64,000 nt of DNA from the NCBI GenBank assembly GCA_910576325.1, contig CAJTIM010000022.1, forward strand, positions 16,108 through 80,107, read 5' to 3'. The first letter of the stretch is position 1. Every line of letters starts with the position of its first letter. The notes beneath the pieces are model-generated. The model did no database searches. It had not been told where the DNA came from and saw nothing but the letters and a program-made list of their open reading frames with translations. Shown here in pieces: positions 43,106 through 52,183 of this stretch. A program made the translations under genes and the position numbers. The DNA is from Clostridia bacterium (GTDB lineage Bacteria; Bacillota; Clostridia; Lachnospirales; Lachnospiraceae).

Positions 43106-45499
43106 TCACTCCATTGCCCTGATCCGCTCCACAAGGGAAAGCCTTCCGATATATCGAACCGCACAGACCGAGAATACCGCCTGCACCAGAAACAGCGCAG
43201 CTGCAAACACCAGAACCTGGAACACTGGGAAATGGTACGTGAGTTTCCCAAACATGCCAATCTGATCAAATACCCTGCACAAGGCCAGGCTGCACGCGGT
43301 TCCCAGTGTCAGGGTCACAAGCAGCGTGATCCCCACATAATACAGGCACTCAAAGGACAGCATCCGGGACAGCTGACGGCCGCTCATGCCAACGGACTGG
43401 AACACGCCAAATTCCTGCTGGCGGGTAAGAAGATTGGTAATCAGCGTGTTGGCAAGATTGATCAGGGCAAACACAAAGATAAAGACCAGAATACCGTAGA
43501 GCCGGGTCAGTTCCCCGCGCATGCCGGTCTTAAGCTCAGCCGTCAGGTCATAAAGGCTGGAGACTCCCACCCGTTCATCGGACACAGCGCCGAATACTGC
43601 CCGCCGCAGCTGTTCACTGTCCTGTTCTGTGTGGAGATTTACACAGCCTGTAAAATCCGATATTTCCGGATAAAGGACGGACAGTTCTTCCTCCGGCAGA
43701 ATAAAGAAATGAGCTGTGTTGCAGATTGGAACGTTCTCGACAATCCCCATCACGGTATAAGTCTTTCTCTGTCCGTTGTAACAGGAAACGGTGACGGTAT
43801 CCCCGACCTGATAGTCTGTCCTGTAAATCTCTTTCAGCGATCCGCCTGACGGGCAGACCAGAATGCCGTTTCCATCCACAAGCTGCCGGTAATCTGCAGT
43901 TCCCTCAAGAACTGCTCTGTCAGCATACATCTTCGCCATATCCTCCCGGTCAATTCCCCTGACAATAAAAGGTTCATGCTCACGGTTGCCCGGGATTTCG
44001 CTGATGGCAGGGATTTCCACACAAGCCATACCATATGCCGTGACGTAATCCACATTCAAAATAGAGGCGAGTTCTTTTTGCTGATCCTGTCCCAAAGGAT
44101 TATCTTTCTGCATCTCATAAAATTCCCGGCCTGCGTAATCTTCATATTGTAAAAGGTACTGGCTCCTGTCTCCAAACTGGGACCTGGCCATTTCTTCTAC
44201 ATCCACCGAATTTGCATAGGCGGAAATACACAGAAGCAAAACCCCTGTCAGGCTTAAGGACAGAGCCGTCACAAAAGCTTTTTTGCGGTTCCGGGAGAAG
44301 TTCATCAGGGCCAGTCTGGTTATGGTCAGGCGGCGGTGCTGCTGTCCGGAAATACTGCGTCCCTGATACCCGGAATAGGCAGTGGTCCGGATAGCTTCAA
44401 TAGCAGATACTTTTCCTATCATAGATAAGGGCTTTCCGGTGGCAGCCAGAACCATTCCATAAGTCAGAAATAGAATAACTATTGCGGACCGGATATTGTC
44501 ACGCCAGGACCAGTAACCGGGTACTGCAATCCGTGCGATCACTGCGGCAAGGATCAGTCCGAGGGGAACTGCCAGGGCAGTCAGAAATCGCCTCTCCCGC
44601 TTTACCACCCGCTTTAACTGCTGCGGCGTTGTTCCAAGCACTTTTAAGCGCCCGTATTCCCGCATTTTTCCCATCACGGAGATGTAGAAAATATTGTAGA
44701 TCACAATCGCACAAATGACAGCAATCAGTACCGACAGGACATAAATCTCCATTCCGCTTCCCAGATAAATATCCACCATCCCAAAATAGCTGGAGCTGTA
44801 AAAGGTCCGATCCGCCGGTATTCCCATTTCTGCGAAAAACCTTTCAATGTCTGCACGAAGTCTTTCCGGCTCCATTACCTGACTCCCTTCAAAGCGGAAT
44901 CGCAGTTCATAAGGAGCCTGGTGAATGCCTGTGTCCACAGCAATTTCCGGAATCCAGACCGTGAAAATCCGGCTGCTGCTCTCCGATTCCAGAATGCCTG
45001 TAACGGTATAAAGATTCTCGCCGTGGCCAAGGTCCAAGGTAACCGTCCGGCCGATTTCTGCCGGAAGGTTAAAATAATCGAAAAAAGAGCGCTCTATACA
45101 GATCTCATTTTCTGCCTGGGGATAAGCCCCGGCAATTTTGCCGTATCCCATCAGGTCGATCATCTCCGGGCTTACAAAGCTGACGTTCAAAACACTGTCC
45201 TCATAGCGGACAGAGCCGGCATCGGCCGTATATCCCCATTTTTCAAACCTGCCCGTATCCGCAAGCCGTGTGACCTCTTCTCTGGTCAGCCTGTCACAGC
45301 CGGCCTGATACTGTCCCAGGATATTGTCCAGTGTCTTCTTCTGCTGTGCCGAGTAGATAAAACAGAGGGTTCCCATCAGACAGACGGCAAGGGCAATGGT
45401 AAGAATGATAAAAACACTTCGGCGCCTGTCAGATTTCATACTGCGGCCTGCCAGTTTCTTTTCCACCCTGCTTGTGTCATTTTCAAAAGGCCATGTCAT
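43106..45499 (-). CDS. FtsX-like ABC permease (MacB type)
   Basis: This 797-residue permease has two FtsX domains. An N-terminal helix with an extracellular loop and a three-helix set (about 250-350) is followed by a second helix and loop and three C-terminal helices (about 660-790, FVFALINLANTLITNLLTRQ). The ATG at 45499 has AGGAGG nine bases upstream. It works with the ATPase encoded directly upstream (stop at 45513). The likely role is export of, or resistance to, a peptide or lipid. The adjacent OmpR-type two-component system is destroyed. Confidence 0.87.
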   Translation of the reverse strand: MTWPFENDTSRVEKKLAGRSMKSDRRRSVFIILTIALAVCLMGTLCFIYSAQQKKTLDNILGQYQAGCDRLTREEVTRLADTGRFEKWGYTADAGSVRYEDSVLNVSFVSPEMIDLMGYGKIAGAYPQAENEICIERSFFDYFNLPAEIGRTVTLDLGHGENLYTVTGILESESSSRIFTVWIPEIAVDTGIHQAPYELRFRFEGSQVMEPERLRADIERFFAEMGIPADRTFYSSSYFGMVDIYLGSGMEIYVLSVLIAVICAIVIYNIFYISVMGKMREYGRLKVLGTTPQQLKRVVKRERRFLTALAVPLGLILAAVIARIAVPGYWSWRDNIRSAIVILFLTYGMVLAATGKPLSMIGKVSAIEAIRTTAYSGYQGRSISGQQHRRLTITRLALMNFSRNRKKAFVTALSLSLTGVLLLCISAYANSVDVEEMARSQFGDRSQYLLQYEDYAGREFYEMQKDNPLGQDQQKELASILNVDYVTAYGMACVEIPAISEIPGNREHEPFIVRGIDREDMAKMYADRAVLEGTADYRQLVDGNGILVCPSGGSLKEIYRTDYQVGDTVTVSCYNGQRKTYTVMGIVENVPICNTAHFFILPEEELSVLYPEISDFTGCVNLHTEQDSEQLRRAVFGAVSDERVGVSSLYDLTAELKTGMRGELTRLYGILVFIFVFALINLANTLITNLLTRQQEFGVFQSVGMSGRQLSRMLSFECLYYVGITLLVTLTLGTACSLALCRVFDQIGMFGKLTYHFPVFQVLVFAAALFLVQAVFSVCAVRYIGRLSLVERIRAME

Positions 45500-45512
45500 A
45501 ATCCGCCGCCTC

Positions 45513-46214
45513 CTATTCCAGTTGCGCACCGGTACACCGGATGCTGTTTCCCATGATCCTGCCGTCCTCGATCCTTACGATCCGGTCGGCAAGCTGGGCA
45601 ATCTCGTTATTGTGGGTAATCATGACAATGGTCTGGTTAAACTCCATGCTGGTACGTTTTAAAAGCCCCAGTACATCGGCGCTGGTTTTGGAATCCAAGT
45701 TGCCCGTGGGTTCGTCAGCCAGAATGATAGCGGGTTTCGTGATCAGGGCGCGGGCAATGGCGACGCGCTGCTGCTGTCCGCCGGAAAGGTTATTTGGCAT
45801 ATGCCCAAGCTTATCTTCCAATGCCAGCATCTCCACGATTTCGTCCATGAACTTCTCATCCGCCGTGTCGCCGTCCAGCTCCACAGGCAGGACAATATTT
45901 TCATAGACATTCAGAATTGGGACAAGGTTATAGTTCTGGAATATAAAACCGATGCTGCGGCGGCGGAAGATGGTCAGCTCCTCATCATTCTTTTTTGCCA
46001 GTTCATCCCCACGGACAATGACGCTGCCGGACGTGGGCGTATCCAGCCCGCCCATCATGTTAAGCAAGGTGGATTTACCGCTGCCGGATGTTCCGACTAT
46101 CGCTACAAATTCACCCTGTTCCACAGAGAGGTTGACGCCATCTAGGGCGCGGGTAATGTTTGGCTCGGCGCCGTAATACTTTTTCAGCTCAATTGCTTGC
46201 AATACATTCATCAT
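45513..46214 (-). CDS. ABC transporter ATPase (MacB/LolD type)
   Basis: This 233-residue ATPase has Walker A GTSGSGKSTLL, signature LSGGQQQRVAIARA and Walker B IILADEPTGNLD. The start is the ATG at 46214 with AAAGGAGC upstream; the preceding in-frame TTG is not needed. It precedes the large permease by 13 bases. The upstream region has a strong terminator and three copies of GAAATGTCCG. Confidence 0.92.
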   Translation of the reverse strand: MMNVLQAIELKKYYGAEPNITRALDGVNLSVEQGEFVAIVGTSGSGKSTLLNMMGGLDTPTSGSVIVRGDELAKKNDEELTIFRRRSIGFIFQNYNLVPILNVYENIVLPVELDGDTADEKFMDEIVEMLALEDKLGHMPNNLSGGQQQRVAIARALITKPAIILADEPTGNLDSKTSADVLGLLKRTSMEFNQTIVMITHNNEIAQLADRIVRIEDGRIMGNSIRCTGAQLE

Positions 46215-46285
46215 CAAATGCTCCTTTCCCTGTTGATAAGGACATTATAAAATCCAAATATCACAGAAATGTCCGAGGCGGCATA

Positions 46286-46328
46286 AAAAATGCGGCTGAA
46301 ATGTTACAAAACCCGGACATTTCAGCCG
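46286..46328 (-). terminator. Terminator between the kinase remnant and the ABC ATPase gene
   Basis: Perfect 12-base arms (46293-46304 and 46317-46328, CGGCTGAAATGT) with a 12-base loop are followed by CATTTTTT on the minus strand. It isolates the ABC operon from the decayed two-component genes. Confidence 0.8.
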
Positions 46329-46411
46329 AAAACCTGCCGCTGACAGCTCTGCCGGCACACTGCTGCGAAAAAATCCAAACCGGACAACTGGAAATGTCCG
46401 TCTGCCATGTG

Positions 46412-46943
46412 TTATCTTATAGGGAGCATAATGGAAAATTCCGAACCCTTGCCCGGCTCTGAAACCACCTTAATATAGCCGCCCTGCCGTGTTACGATCT
46501 CGCGGGTCAGATACAGGCCATCGCCAGCGTATCAATCAGCGGGGCGTTTTTCTTCTCCAGCCGGATTGCCCCGGTTTCCAACCGGGAGGTTTTCACAAGG
46601 GCCTGAAAAAGAAATTCCAGCTTGTCCGTCTGGTTCCGGATGCCCTGCAGGAACTCCCGCTGTTCTTCTTCTGTGACAGACTTTGAAAGAAGCGTATCCG
46701 TCACCATTTTCAGATTGCTTACCGGTGTTTTCACCTGATGGGAGACATCTGACACCAGCATCTGCAGCTCCTGCCGTTCCTCGGATGCCTTCCGCCGGTG
46801 ATAAGCACCCAGCTCTCGCCTGTCATCCATAAGAGAACGGCACATATGGCCAGCATGGAAGCCGCCATACCGCCGCACGTCAGCAGGAATATCTTTTTTA
46901 CAGAGATCCGCCCCAGATTCACTTTCTCTCGCCTCCCATCCAT
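46412..46943 (-). pseudogene. Decayed OmpR-partner histidine kinase
   Basis: The true N-terminus (MDGRREKVNLGRISVKKIF and a membrane helix) is in one frame from 46943. The DHp region SDVSHQVKTPVSNLKM, with its phospho-His, is in another frame, so a frameshift lies near 46820-46840. After NAPLIDTLA the sequence jumps within a few bases to the ATPase-domain end GLYLTREIVTRQGGYI and then stops at 46412. Most of the ATP-binding domain, roughly 80 residues, is therefore deleted. The kinase cannot work. Confidence 0.85.
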
Positions 46944-47179
46944 TGGTATCCAATCCCGTAAATCGTTTTGATGTAAGTGTCACCTTCTGCCTCAATCTTG
47001 CCCCGTATCCGGCTGATGGAGGTAGTCAGGGTGTGTTCATCCACATAGTTTTCATCCGTATCCCACAGCCGTTCCAAAAGGCGCTTCCTGGTAAGGATCT
47101 GTTTTGGATTTTTGCAGAACAGGTACAGCATCTTATATTCCATAGGGGAAAGGGCTTGGTGATATAACGTTGTTTTCAT
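46919..47179 (-). pseudogene. OmpR-type response regulator lacking its receiver domain
   Basis: The 86-residue frame encodes only a winged-helix DNA-binding domain (SPMEYKMLYLFCKNPKQILT, RLLERLWDTDENYVDEHTL). The receiver domain of about 120 residues is missing, and the ABC-2 permease gene stops only 11 bases upstream. It overlaps the kinase remnant by 25 bases, as intact pairs often do. It is a 5'-truncated remnant, although a free DNA-binding domain could still be translated. Confidence 0.8.
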
Positions 47180-47189
47180 CCTATATCAG

Positions 47190-47819
47190 TCAATTAATGT
47201 CCCGTTTCCGATATACCTTTACCGCAATCCGGTACGAGACAAAAAACCAGATAACAGAAATGATAAGTACAATATGGAAAGCCAGAAGGATATTCTCCTT
47301 TACAGGAAAAACCAAATTGATAAGAAGTACTAGTCCCGTAATAATCCCTGTTGACGCCATAAATGACATCATAAAGACAATCTGCGATTTTTCCGGGTCA
47401 GACAGATATGCGCACGGCAGGCTGACGCCGCCTGCCAGCAGGGTAGCGCTTATCCCGATAGAGCCATACAATAACAACGAGTGAAGCGTTATATCCGTAC
47501 CAAAGCACGCAAGGACAGCACAGGGGATCAGCGCAGTAAGCAGACCCAATATGGCAAGCAGGATATAAAACAAAAATTTCTCGCCAATGATCTGGCTCCT
47601 TGATACCGGCATGGTAATGACATTCTTATTCCATTTGGAAGCCGCATCACTGGTAATACTGATAAAGGCTGCTGTTGTGGCGGCAACCGGGGCCAAAACC
47701 AGAAGTGCGCTGGTTTCCAGCAAAAAAGATAAGCCAAAGCCCAAAACAACCAGACTGACGATGGTTACGAGGATATTGCTTCTGGCAATATAGAGATCTT
47801 TCACCAAAACACCTTTCAT
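47190..47819 (-). CDS. ABC-2 type transporter permease
   Basis: This 209-residue integral membrane protein has six hydrophobic segments and matches the ABC2_membrane_2 style seen with PmtA/YtrB-like ATPases (MKGVLVKDLYIARSN start, DAASKWNKNVITMPVSRSQI loop). It overlaps the ATPase stop by four bases. The two probably export a peptide or toxin. Its 3' end is directly followed by the truncated response regulator. Confidence 0.83.
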   Translation of the reverse strand: MKGVLVKDLYIARSNILVTIVSLVVLGFGLSFLLETSALLVLAPVAATTAAFISITSDAASKWNKNVITMPVSRSQIIGEKFLFYILLAILGLLTALIPCAVLACFGTDITLHSLLLYGSIGISATLLAGGVSLPCAYLSDPEKSQIVFMMSFMASTGIITGLVLLINLVFPVKENILLAFHIVLIISVIWFFVSYRIAVKVYRKRDIN

Positions 47820-48670
47820 CCCTTTTCCCCCTTTATATAAAGCAGCATAATCTCATCAATTGCTGCCGGAACGACCGGGGCCTTCGGATACTTTTTCTGC
47901 ATTTTCTCCCGGTCTGAAACCAGGATCTGCCATTCATAGTCCTTTTTGCGGTACGCAATGATATCGGATTTATCCAGTGCATCAAACTGCGCCGCACCGC
48001 ACTTGATGATGCCGTACCGCTCGGTCAGTTCATCTTTGGACTTCTCAAAAACGACTTTCCCTTCATGGATAAATACGATATAATCGGCAATCTTCTCCAG
48101 GTCACTGGTAATGTGGGAGGATATCAGTATGGAATGCCCCTCGTCCTGCACGAAATCCAGCAGCATATCCAGAATATCATCCCGGACAACCGGGTCTAAG
48201 CCGCTGGTGGCTTCGTCCAGGATCAACAGCCTGGAATGATGGGAAAGTGCAGCAGAGATAGCCAGCTTCATCTTCATTCCTTTTGAAAACTGTTTAATCT
48301 GCTTATCCGCCGGCAGGGAAAACTGTTTCAGCAGGCGCAAATAAGTCTGTTCGTCCCACGTCCTGTAAATGTTTTTCATAACCCGGTTCAATTTCCGGGG
48401 AGAAAGGATTTCCGGATAATTGCTGCCGTCGAACACGACGCCAATCTGTTCTTTGATATCCCCGTCCAGTTCCTCCCTGTCTAAAATGGAAACAACGCCG
48501 TCCTCCTTTTGAATCAGTCCTAAAGCGGCATTGATGGTTGTGCTTTTTCCTGCACCGTTTTCTCCAATCAGTCCGACAATGGGGCCGCAAGGAACGTTGA
48601 ACGAGACATGATCCAAAACAAAATCCTGATAAGTTTTGGTAAGCTCTGATACCATGAAAGCATTTGCCAT
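47816..48670 (-). CDS. ABC transporter ATPase (PmtA/YtrB-like)
   Basis: This 284-residue ATPase has Walker A GENGAGKSTTINAA, a signature-like FSKGMKMKLAISAAL and Walker B LLILDEATSGLDP. The C-terminal extension (about 215-284) is typical of exporters of this class. Such operons usually begin with a GntR repressor; here two small lipoprotein genes occupy that place. GAGGAG is nine bases before the ATG. Confidence 0.88.
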   Translation of the reverse strand: MANAFMVSELTKTYQDFVLDHVSFNVPCGPIVGLIGENGAGKSTTINAALGLIQKEDGVVSILDREELDGDIKEQIGVVFDGSNYPEILSPRKLNRVMKNIYRTWDEQTYLRLLKQFSLPADKQIKQFSKGMKMKLAISAALSHHSRLLILDEATSGLDPVVRDDILDMLLDFVQDEGHSILISSHITSDLEKIADYIVFIHEGKVVFEKSKDELTERYGIIKCGAAQFDALDKSDIIAYRKKDYEWQILVSDREKMQKKYPKAPVVPAAIDEIMLLYIKGEKG

Positions 48671-48672
48671 CG

Positions 48673-48873
48673 CTAATTCTCCTCTGCAATCTCCGGCTTT
48701 GGCAGTTCCGCATCATTCGTTTCTGTCGTTTTCATATCTGCAGTTTCTTCCTTGTCCGTTTCCTGCCGGGAATCAGTCTCTACAGATACGGCATCCCCTT
48801 TTGATTCTGATGAGCAGGCAGTCATTCCCATTGCTACAACAATCATAAATATCAGTATAAGTTTCTTTTTCAT
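48673..48873 (-). CDS. Very small lipoprotein
   Basis: This 66-residue protein has a signal peptide ending in a lipobox (MGMTAC, Cys20). A hydrophilic Ser/Thr/Glu-rich tail without other cysteines follows. GGGAGGAAG precedes the ATG. Its stop is two bases before the ABC ATPase start, so it belongs to that operon. The function is unknown; an accessory or immunity-like role is possible. Confidence 0.7.
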   Translation of the reverse strand: MKKKLILIFMIVVAMGMTACSSESKGDAVSVETDSRQETDKEETADMKTTETNDAELPKPEIAEEN

Positions 48874-48890
48874 AATCTTCCTCCCATATT

Positions 48891-49448
48891 CTAAAAGAAC
48901 CGTATTTCTGTAGCATAAAATACATCATTTACAAAGCTGCCTTTCATTTCAACAAACATTTGTTCATTCAAGTCTTGAAATCCGGCTTCTTTGTATTCAT
49001 GACTTTCTTCATCTCCATCAATGTTTCTCATATAGAAATCGGTATCCTCTTCAAACATTACATGAATCAGCTGGGAATCAGGAATATCAGCATCAGAGCT
49101 TGGAGAACTGTATATTAAGGAACCATCTTCTGAAATTTTTACTTTCCTTTCCACAATGAAAAATGAATCCTCTTCTATCTTCCACACTTTGCCAAGGAAA
49201 TCCGCATCAACAGCAGCGGCGGTATCCGGATCTAAAACCTGCCATTTCCCTGCTGTATTTTCCTGGGACTCATCCGTGCCTTTGTCATCATCTTTTATTA
49301 GCGCGTCAGTTTCTTCTTCCGGCAATATTTCATCTGACTGGGTTTCTTCTGTTTTAACAGTAGCTTCTGTCGCGGAGCCGCAGCCTATGGCCATTGTATT
49401 CAATATACAGACAGTGCCGAACAATATTATTCGTTTTTTTAGTTTCAT
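48891..49448 (-). CDS. Small surface lipoprotein of unknown function
   Basis: This 185-residue protein has a signal peptide and lipobox (MAIGC), an acidic linker (about 25-65) and a globular part (WKIEEDSFFIVERKVKIS, FVNDVFYATEIRFF at the end). The ATG at 49448 has CAGGAGG upstream; the frame is open to 49505. It heads the run lipoprotein-lipoprotein-ATPase-permease. I do not recognise the domain. Confidence 0.72.
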   Translation of the reverse strand: MKLKKRIILFGTVCILNTMAIGCGSATEATVKTEETQSDEILPEEETDALIKDDDKGTDESQENTAGKWQVLDPDTAAAVDADFLGKVWKIEEDSFFIVERKVKISEDGSLIYSSPSSDADIPDSQLIHVMFEEDTDFYMRNIDGDEESHEYKEAGFQDLNEQMFVEMKGSFVNDVFYATEIRFF

Positions 49449-49554
49449 AAGTACCTCCTGTTTATCATCATAGAAATAATAGCCATTATAATCTGCCTGA
49501 ATCATTCAAGCAACCTGTTTTGTTGTGAAATGCCATTTGGATGCAGCGAATGTC

Positions 49555-51570
49555 TTACAGTTTTTTCACAAACAGACAGCGGATTGCGTTCAGCACCGCA
49601 AGAATCATAACACCTACATCTGCAAAAATCGCCAGATACATATTTGCAATGCCCACAGCTCCTAATGCAAGGCAGGCAAATTTTACAACAAGCGCCATTG
49701 TAATATTCTGATAAACAATCCGCAGACATTTTCTTGAAATCTTGATTGCCTTTGCAATCTTAATCGGATCATCATCCATCAACACAATATCCGCCGCTTC
49801 GATTGCCGCATCGGAACCCATTGCCCCCATAGCGATGCCAATATCCGCTCTGGAAAGAACCGGGGCGTCATTGATACCGTCACCCACAAATGCCAGCTTT
49901 GCCTTGCCCGACTTCACCCGCAGAAGTTCCTCCACCTTATCCACCTTATCTGCCGGCAGAAGTTCACTGTAAGCCTCGTCAATCCCAAGAGAGTAAGCCA
50001 CCTGATTTGCCACTTTCTTTGCATCGCCCGTCAGCATGACGCATTTTTCTACGCCTGCTTTCTTTAATTCTGCAATCGCCGCTTTAGAATGAGGTTTGAT
50101 AATGTCGGAAATCACGATATGACCGGCATATTTCCCACCCACTGCCATGTGTATAATCGTTCCGGTCTGGTGGCAGTCCTGATAAGGAATATTCAGGTGT
50201 TTCATCAGTTTATCATTCCCGGCTGCAACCTCCATGCCGTCTACCTTTGCAGTTACGCCGTTTCCGCTGATTTCCTGTATATCCGATACACGGGTTCTGT
50301 CAATCTCTTTCCCATATGCCCGCTGTAAACTCTTGCTGATGGGGTGGGAAGATGCACTCTCTGCAAGAGCCGCATATTCCAACAGTTTTTCATTCTCTAT
50401 GGTAGAATGGTGAATCCCGTTTACTTCAAAGACACCTTTTGTCATGGTTCCGGTTTTGTCAAAAACAACATATTTTGTCTGGGAAAGGATTTCCAGATAA
50501 TTGGAGCCTTTCACCAAAACACCCTCCTTGCTTGCTCCTCCGATACCTGCAAAGAAACTTAAAGGAATACTGATAACAAGCGCACAAGGGCAGCTGATAA
50601 CAAGGAATGTCAATGCCCGGTAAATCCAGACTCCCCAATCGGCAGACAGCCCCATAAAAAGCATACGGACAACAGGAGGAAGGAATGCCAGCGCCAATGC
50701 TGCATAGCAGACAGCCGGAGTATAGATTTTTGCAAACTTCGAGATAAAATCCTCTGATTTTGATTTGCGGGAGCTTGCATTTTCCACTAAATCCAAAATT
50801 TTAGAAACCGTAGATTCCCCAAACTCCTTTGTGGTCTGTATTTTCAATACACCGGTCATGCTGATACATCCGCTGATTACTTCATCGCCAACCTTTGCCT
50901 CCCTCGGCAGACTTTCCCCGGTCAGTGCACTGGTATTCAGGCTGGAATTGCCCTCAACAATCATACCGTCAATCGGCACTTTTTCTCCCGGCTGTACAAC
51001 AATCACACTTCCAATCCCTACTTCGTCCGGGTCTACCTGCTCCAATTTCCCGTTTTTCTCTACATTGGCATAATCGGGGCGAATATCCATCAGGTTGCTG
51101 ATATTGCGGCGGCTCTTACCAACCGCATAGCCCTGGAACCACTCGCCAATCTGATAAAACAGCATAACGGCAATGGCTTCCAGATACTCGCCATTCTCAT
51201 AAACAGCCAGTGCCATTGCCCCAATCGTAGCCACTGCCATGAGAAAACTCTCGTCAAATACCTGACGGTTTTTAATGCCCTTTGCGGCTTTCTTCAGAAT
51301 GTCATATCCGATAATCAGATAATCAATCAGATAGCACGCAAAACGAAGCCATCTTCCTGCGCTCGGGAATAAATATCTGTCAACCGCATCAAACATCTCT
51401 GCGGAAATAAACTGGAACGCCAGTAAGATACCGGCGCTGATTAAAATCCGAACCATCATAACCCTTTGCTTTTTCGTCATACCGTCTTTACGGCAGCCGA
51501 TAAAAATAAGAAGAACGGCAGCCATTATGATCACAACTGTAAGCAGTATGCTTATTACTAATTCCTGCAT
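49555..51570 (-). CDS. Heavy-metal P1B-type ATPase (Cd/Zn/Pb class)
   Basis: This 671-residue efflux pump has the CPC membrane motif in SCPCALVISIPLSFF, phosphorylation site DKTGTMTKG, an HP motif in ASSHPIS and hinge GDGINDAPVL. No N-terminal metal-binding HMA domain is fused; a separate HMA protein is encoded upstream. This class usually exports Cd2+, Zn2+ or Pb2+. AAAGGAG precedes the ATG, and an AT-rich ArsR-site-like repeat lies just upstream. Confidence 0.92.
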   Translation of the reverse strand: MQELVISILLTVVIIMAAVLLIFIGCRKDGMTKKQRVMMVRILISAGILLAFQFISAEMFDAVDRYLFPSAGRWLRFACYLIDYLIIGYDILKKAAKGIKNRQVFDESFLMAVATIGAMALAVYENGEYLEAIAVMLFYQIGEWFQGYAVGKSRRNISNLMDIRPDYANVEKNGKLEQVDPDEVGIGSVIVVQPGEKVPIDGMIVEGNSSLNTSALTGESLPREAKVGDEVISGCISMTGVLKIQTTKEFGESTVSKILDLVENASSRKSKSEDFISKFAKIYTPAVCYAALALAFLPPVVRMLFMGLSADWGVWIYRALTFLVISCPCALVISIPLSFFAGIGGASKEGVLVKGSNYLEILSQTKYVVFDKTGTMTKGVFEVNGIHHSTIENEKLLEYAALAESASSHPISKSLQRAYGKEIDRTRVSDIQEISGNGVTAKVDGMEVAAGNDKLMKHLNIPYQDCHQTGTIIHMAVGGKYAGHIVISDIIKPHSKAAIAELKKAGVEKCVMLTGDAKKVANQVAYSLGIDEAYSELLPADKVDKVEELLRVKSGKAKLAFVGDGINDAPVLSRADIGIAMGAMGSDAAIEAADIVLMDDDPIKIAKAIKISRKCLRIVYQNITMALVVKFACLALGAVGIANMYLAIFADVGVMILAVLNAIRCLFVKKL

Positions 51571-51591
51571 AGTAAAACTCCTTTCAAAATA

Positions 51592-51613
51592 TGCTTAATT
51601 ATTTAATCGTTAA
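51592..51613. promoter_or_regulatory. Candidate ArsR operator before the P-type ATPase gene
   Basis: An AT-rich TTAATTATTTAATCGTTAA segment sits upstream of the ATPase ATG and resembles the clearer TGATTAA-N8-TTAATCA repeat before the ArsR gene. The symmetry is imperfect. Confidence 0.35.
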
Positions 51614-51620
51614 TAGCAAA

Positions 51621-51766
51621 AATGACACCCCTATACTCAAGGCCGCCAGAATTTATCAACCTGTTCAAGTCAATCATATGGCTGGCGGCCTTTCGTTATA
51701 TCGCCTGACTGTAACTCTGTCTAATGTGCAGTATAAATTGCAGCGGCGCATTTTAAGGGTGTCATT
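51621..51766. repeat. 146-bp segment bounded by 10-bp inverted repeats
   Basis: The outer arms AATGACACCC (51621-51630) and GGGTGTCATT (51757-51766) are perfect. An inner pair GGCCGCCAG (51641-51649) and CTGGCGGCC (51682-51690) forms a terminator-like stem. It lies between the HMA gene and the P-type ATPase gene. It could be a miniature mobile element, or a structured leader with terminator. Confidence 0.45.
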
Positions 51767-51786
51767 CCGTCACTGTCAGCTGCCGC

Positions 51787-52005
51787 TCAAAGAAAAATCT
51801 CGCAGTCCGGTTCCACTTTCTTGCAGGCATCCAACACATTCTTCATAACATCCTTCGGCTCCTGCCCCTCATCAAATTCCACGATCATCTTCTGTGTCAT
51901 AAAATTGACAGTTGCGCTCTGCACACCGGCGGTCTTGCGGGCCGCATCCTCCATCAGGTTCGCACAGTTGGCACAGTCTACCTCGATCTTGTAAGTCTTC
52001 TTCAT
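51787..52005 (-). CDS. Free-standing HMA metal-binding protein
   Basis: This 72-residue protein is a single HMA domain. The metal site is CANC in EVDCANCANLMEDAARK, followed by VQSATVNFMTQKMIVEF. The DC(A)NCA form and the acidic/Cys tail (EPDCEIFL) suit Zn/Cd-type sites rather than copper chaperones. It probably hands metal to the adjacent P-type ATPase, which lacks its own HMA domain. GAGGAGG precedes the ATG. Confidence 0.9.
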   Translation of the reverse strand: MKKTYKIEVDCANCANLMEDAARKTAGVQSATVNFMTQKMIVEFDEGQEPKDVMKNVLDACKKVEPDCEIFL

Positions 52006-52038
52006 TGTAAAGTCCTCCTCGTTATTTTTTAAATTCAG

Positions 52039-52060
52039 TGATTAAGTACTTGTTTAATCA
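52039..52060. promoter_or_regulatory. Candidate ArsR/SmtB operator
   Basis: TGATTAA (52039-52045) and TTAATCA (52054-52060) form a perfect inverted repeat with 8-base spacing. It lies in the divergent region between the HMA gene and the ArsR gene, and a TATAAT lies just downstream (52073-52078 region). Confidence 0.6.
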
Positions 52061-52183
52061 TTGTGATTGCAGTATAATACACAGAAAGGCACCCATCAAT
52101 ACCTCTCAGGCATTCCCTCCCAAACGGGCGAAAAGTATTTCCATTTGGGCGAAATGCAAACGAAAAAGAAAGGAAAAAACTAT

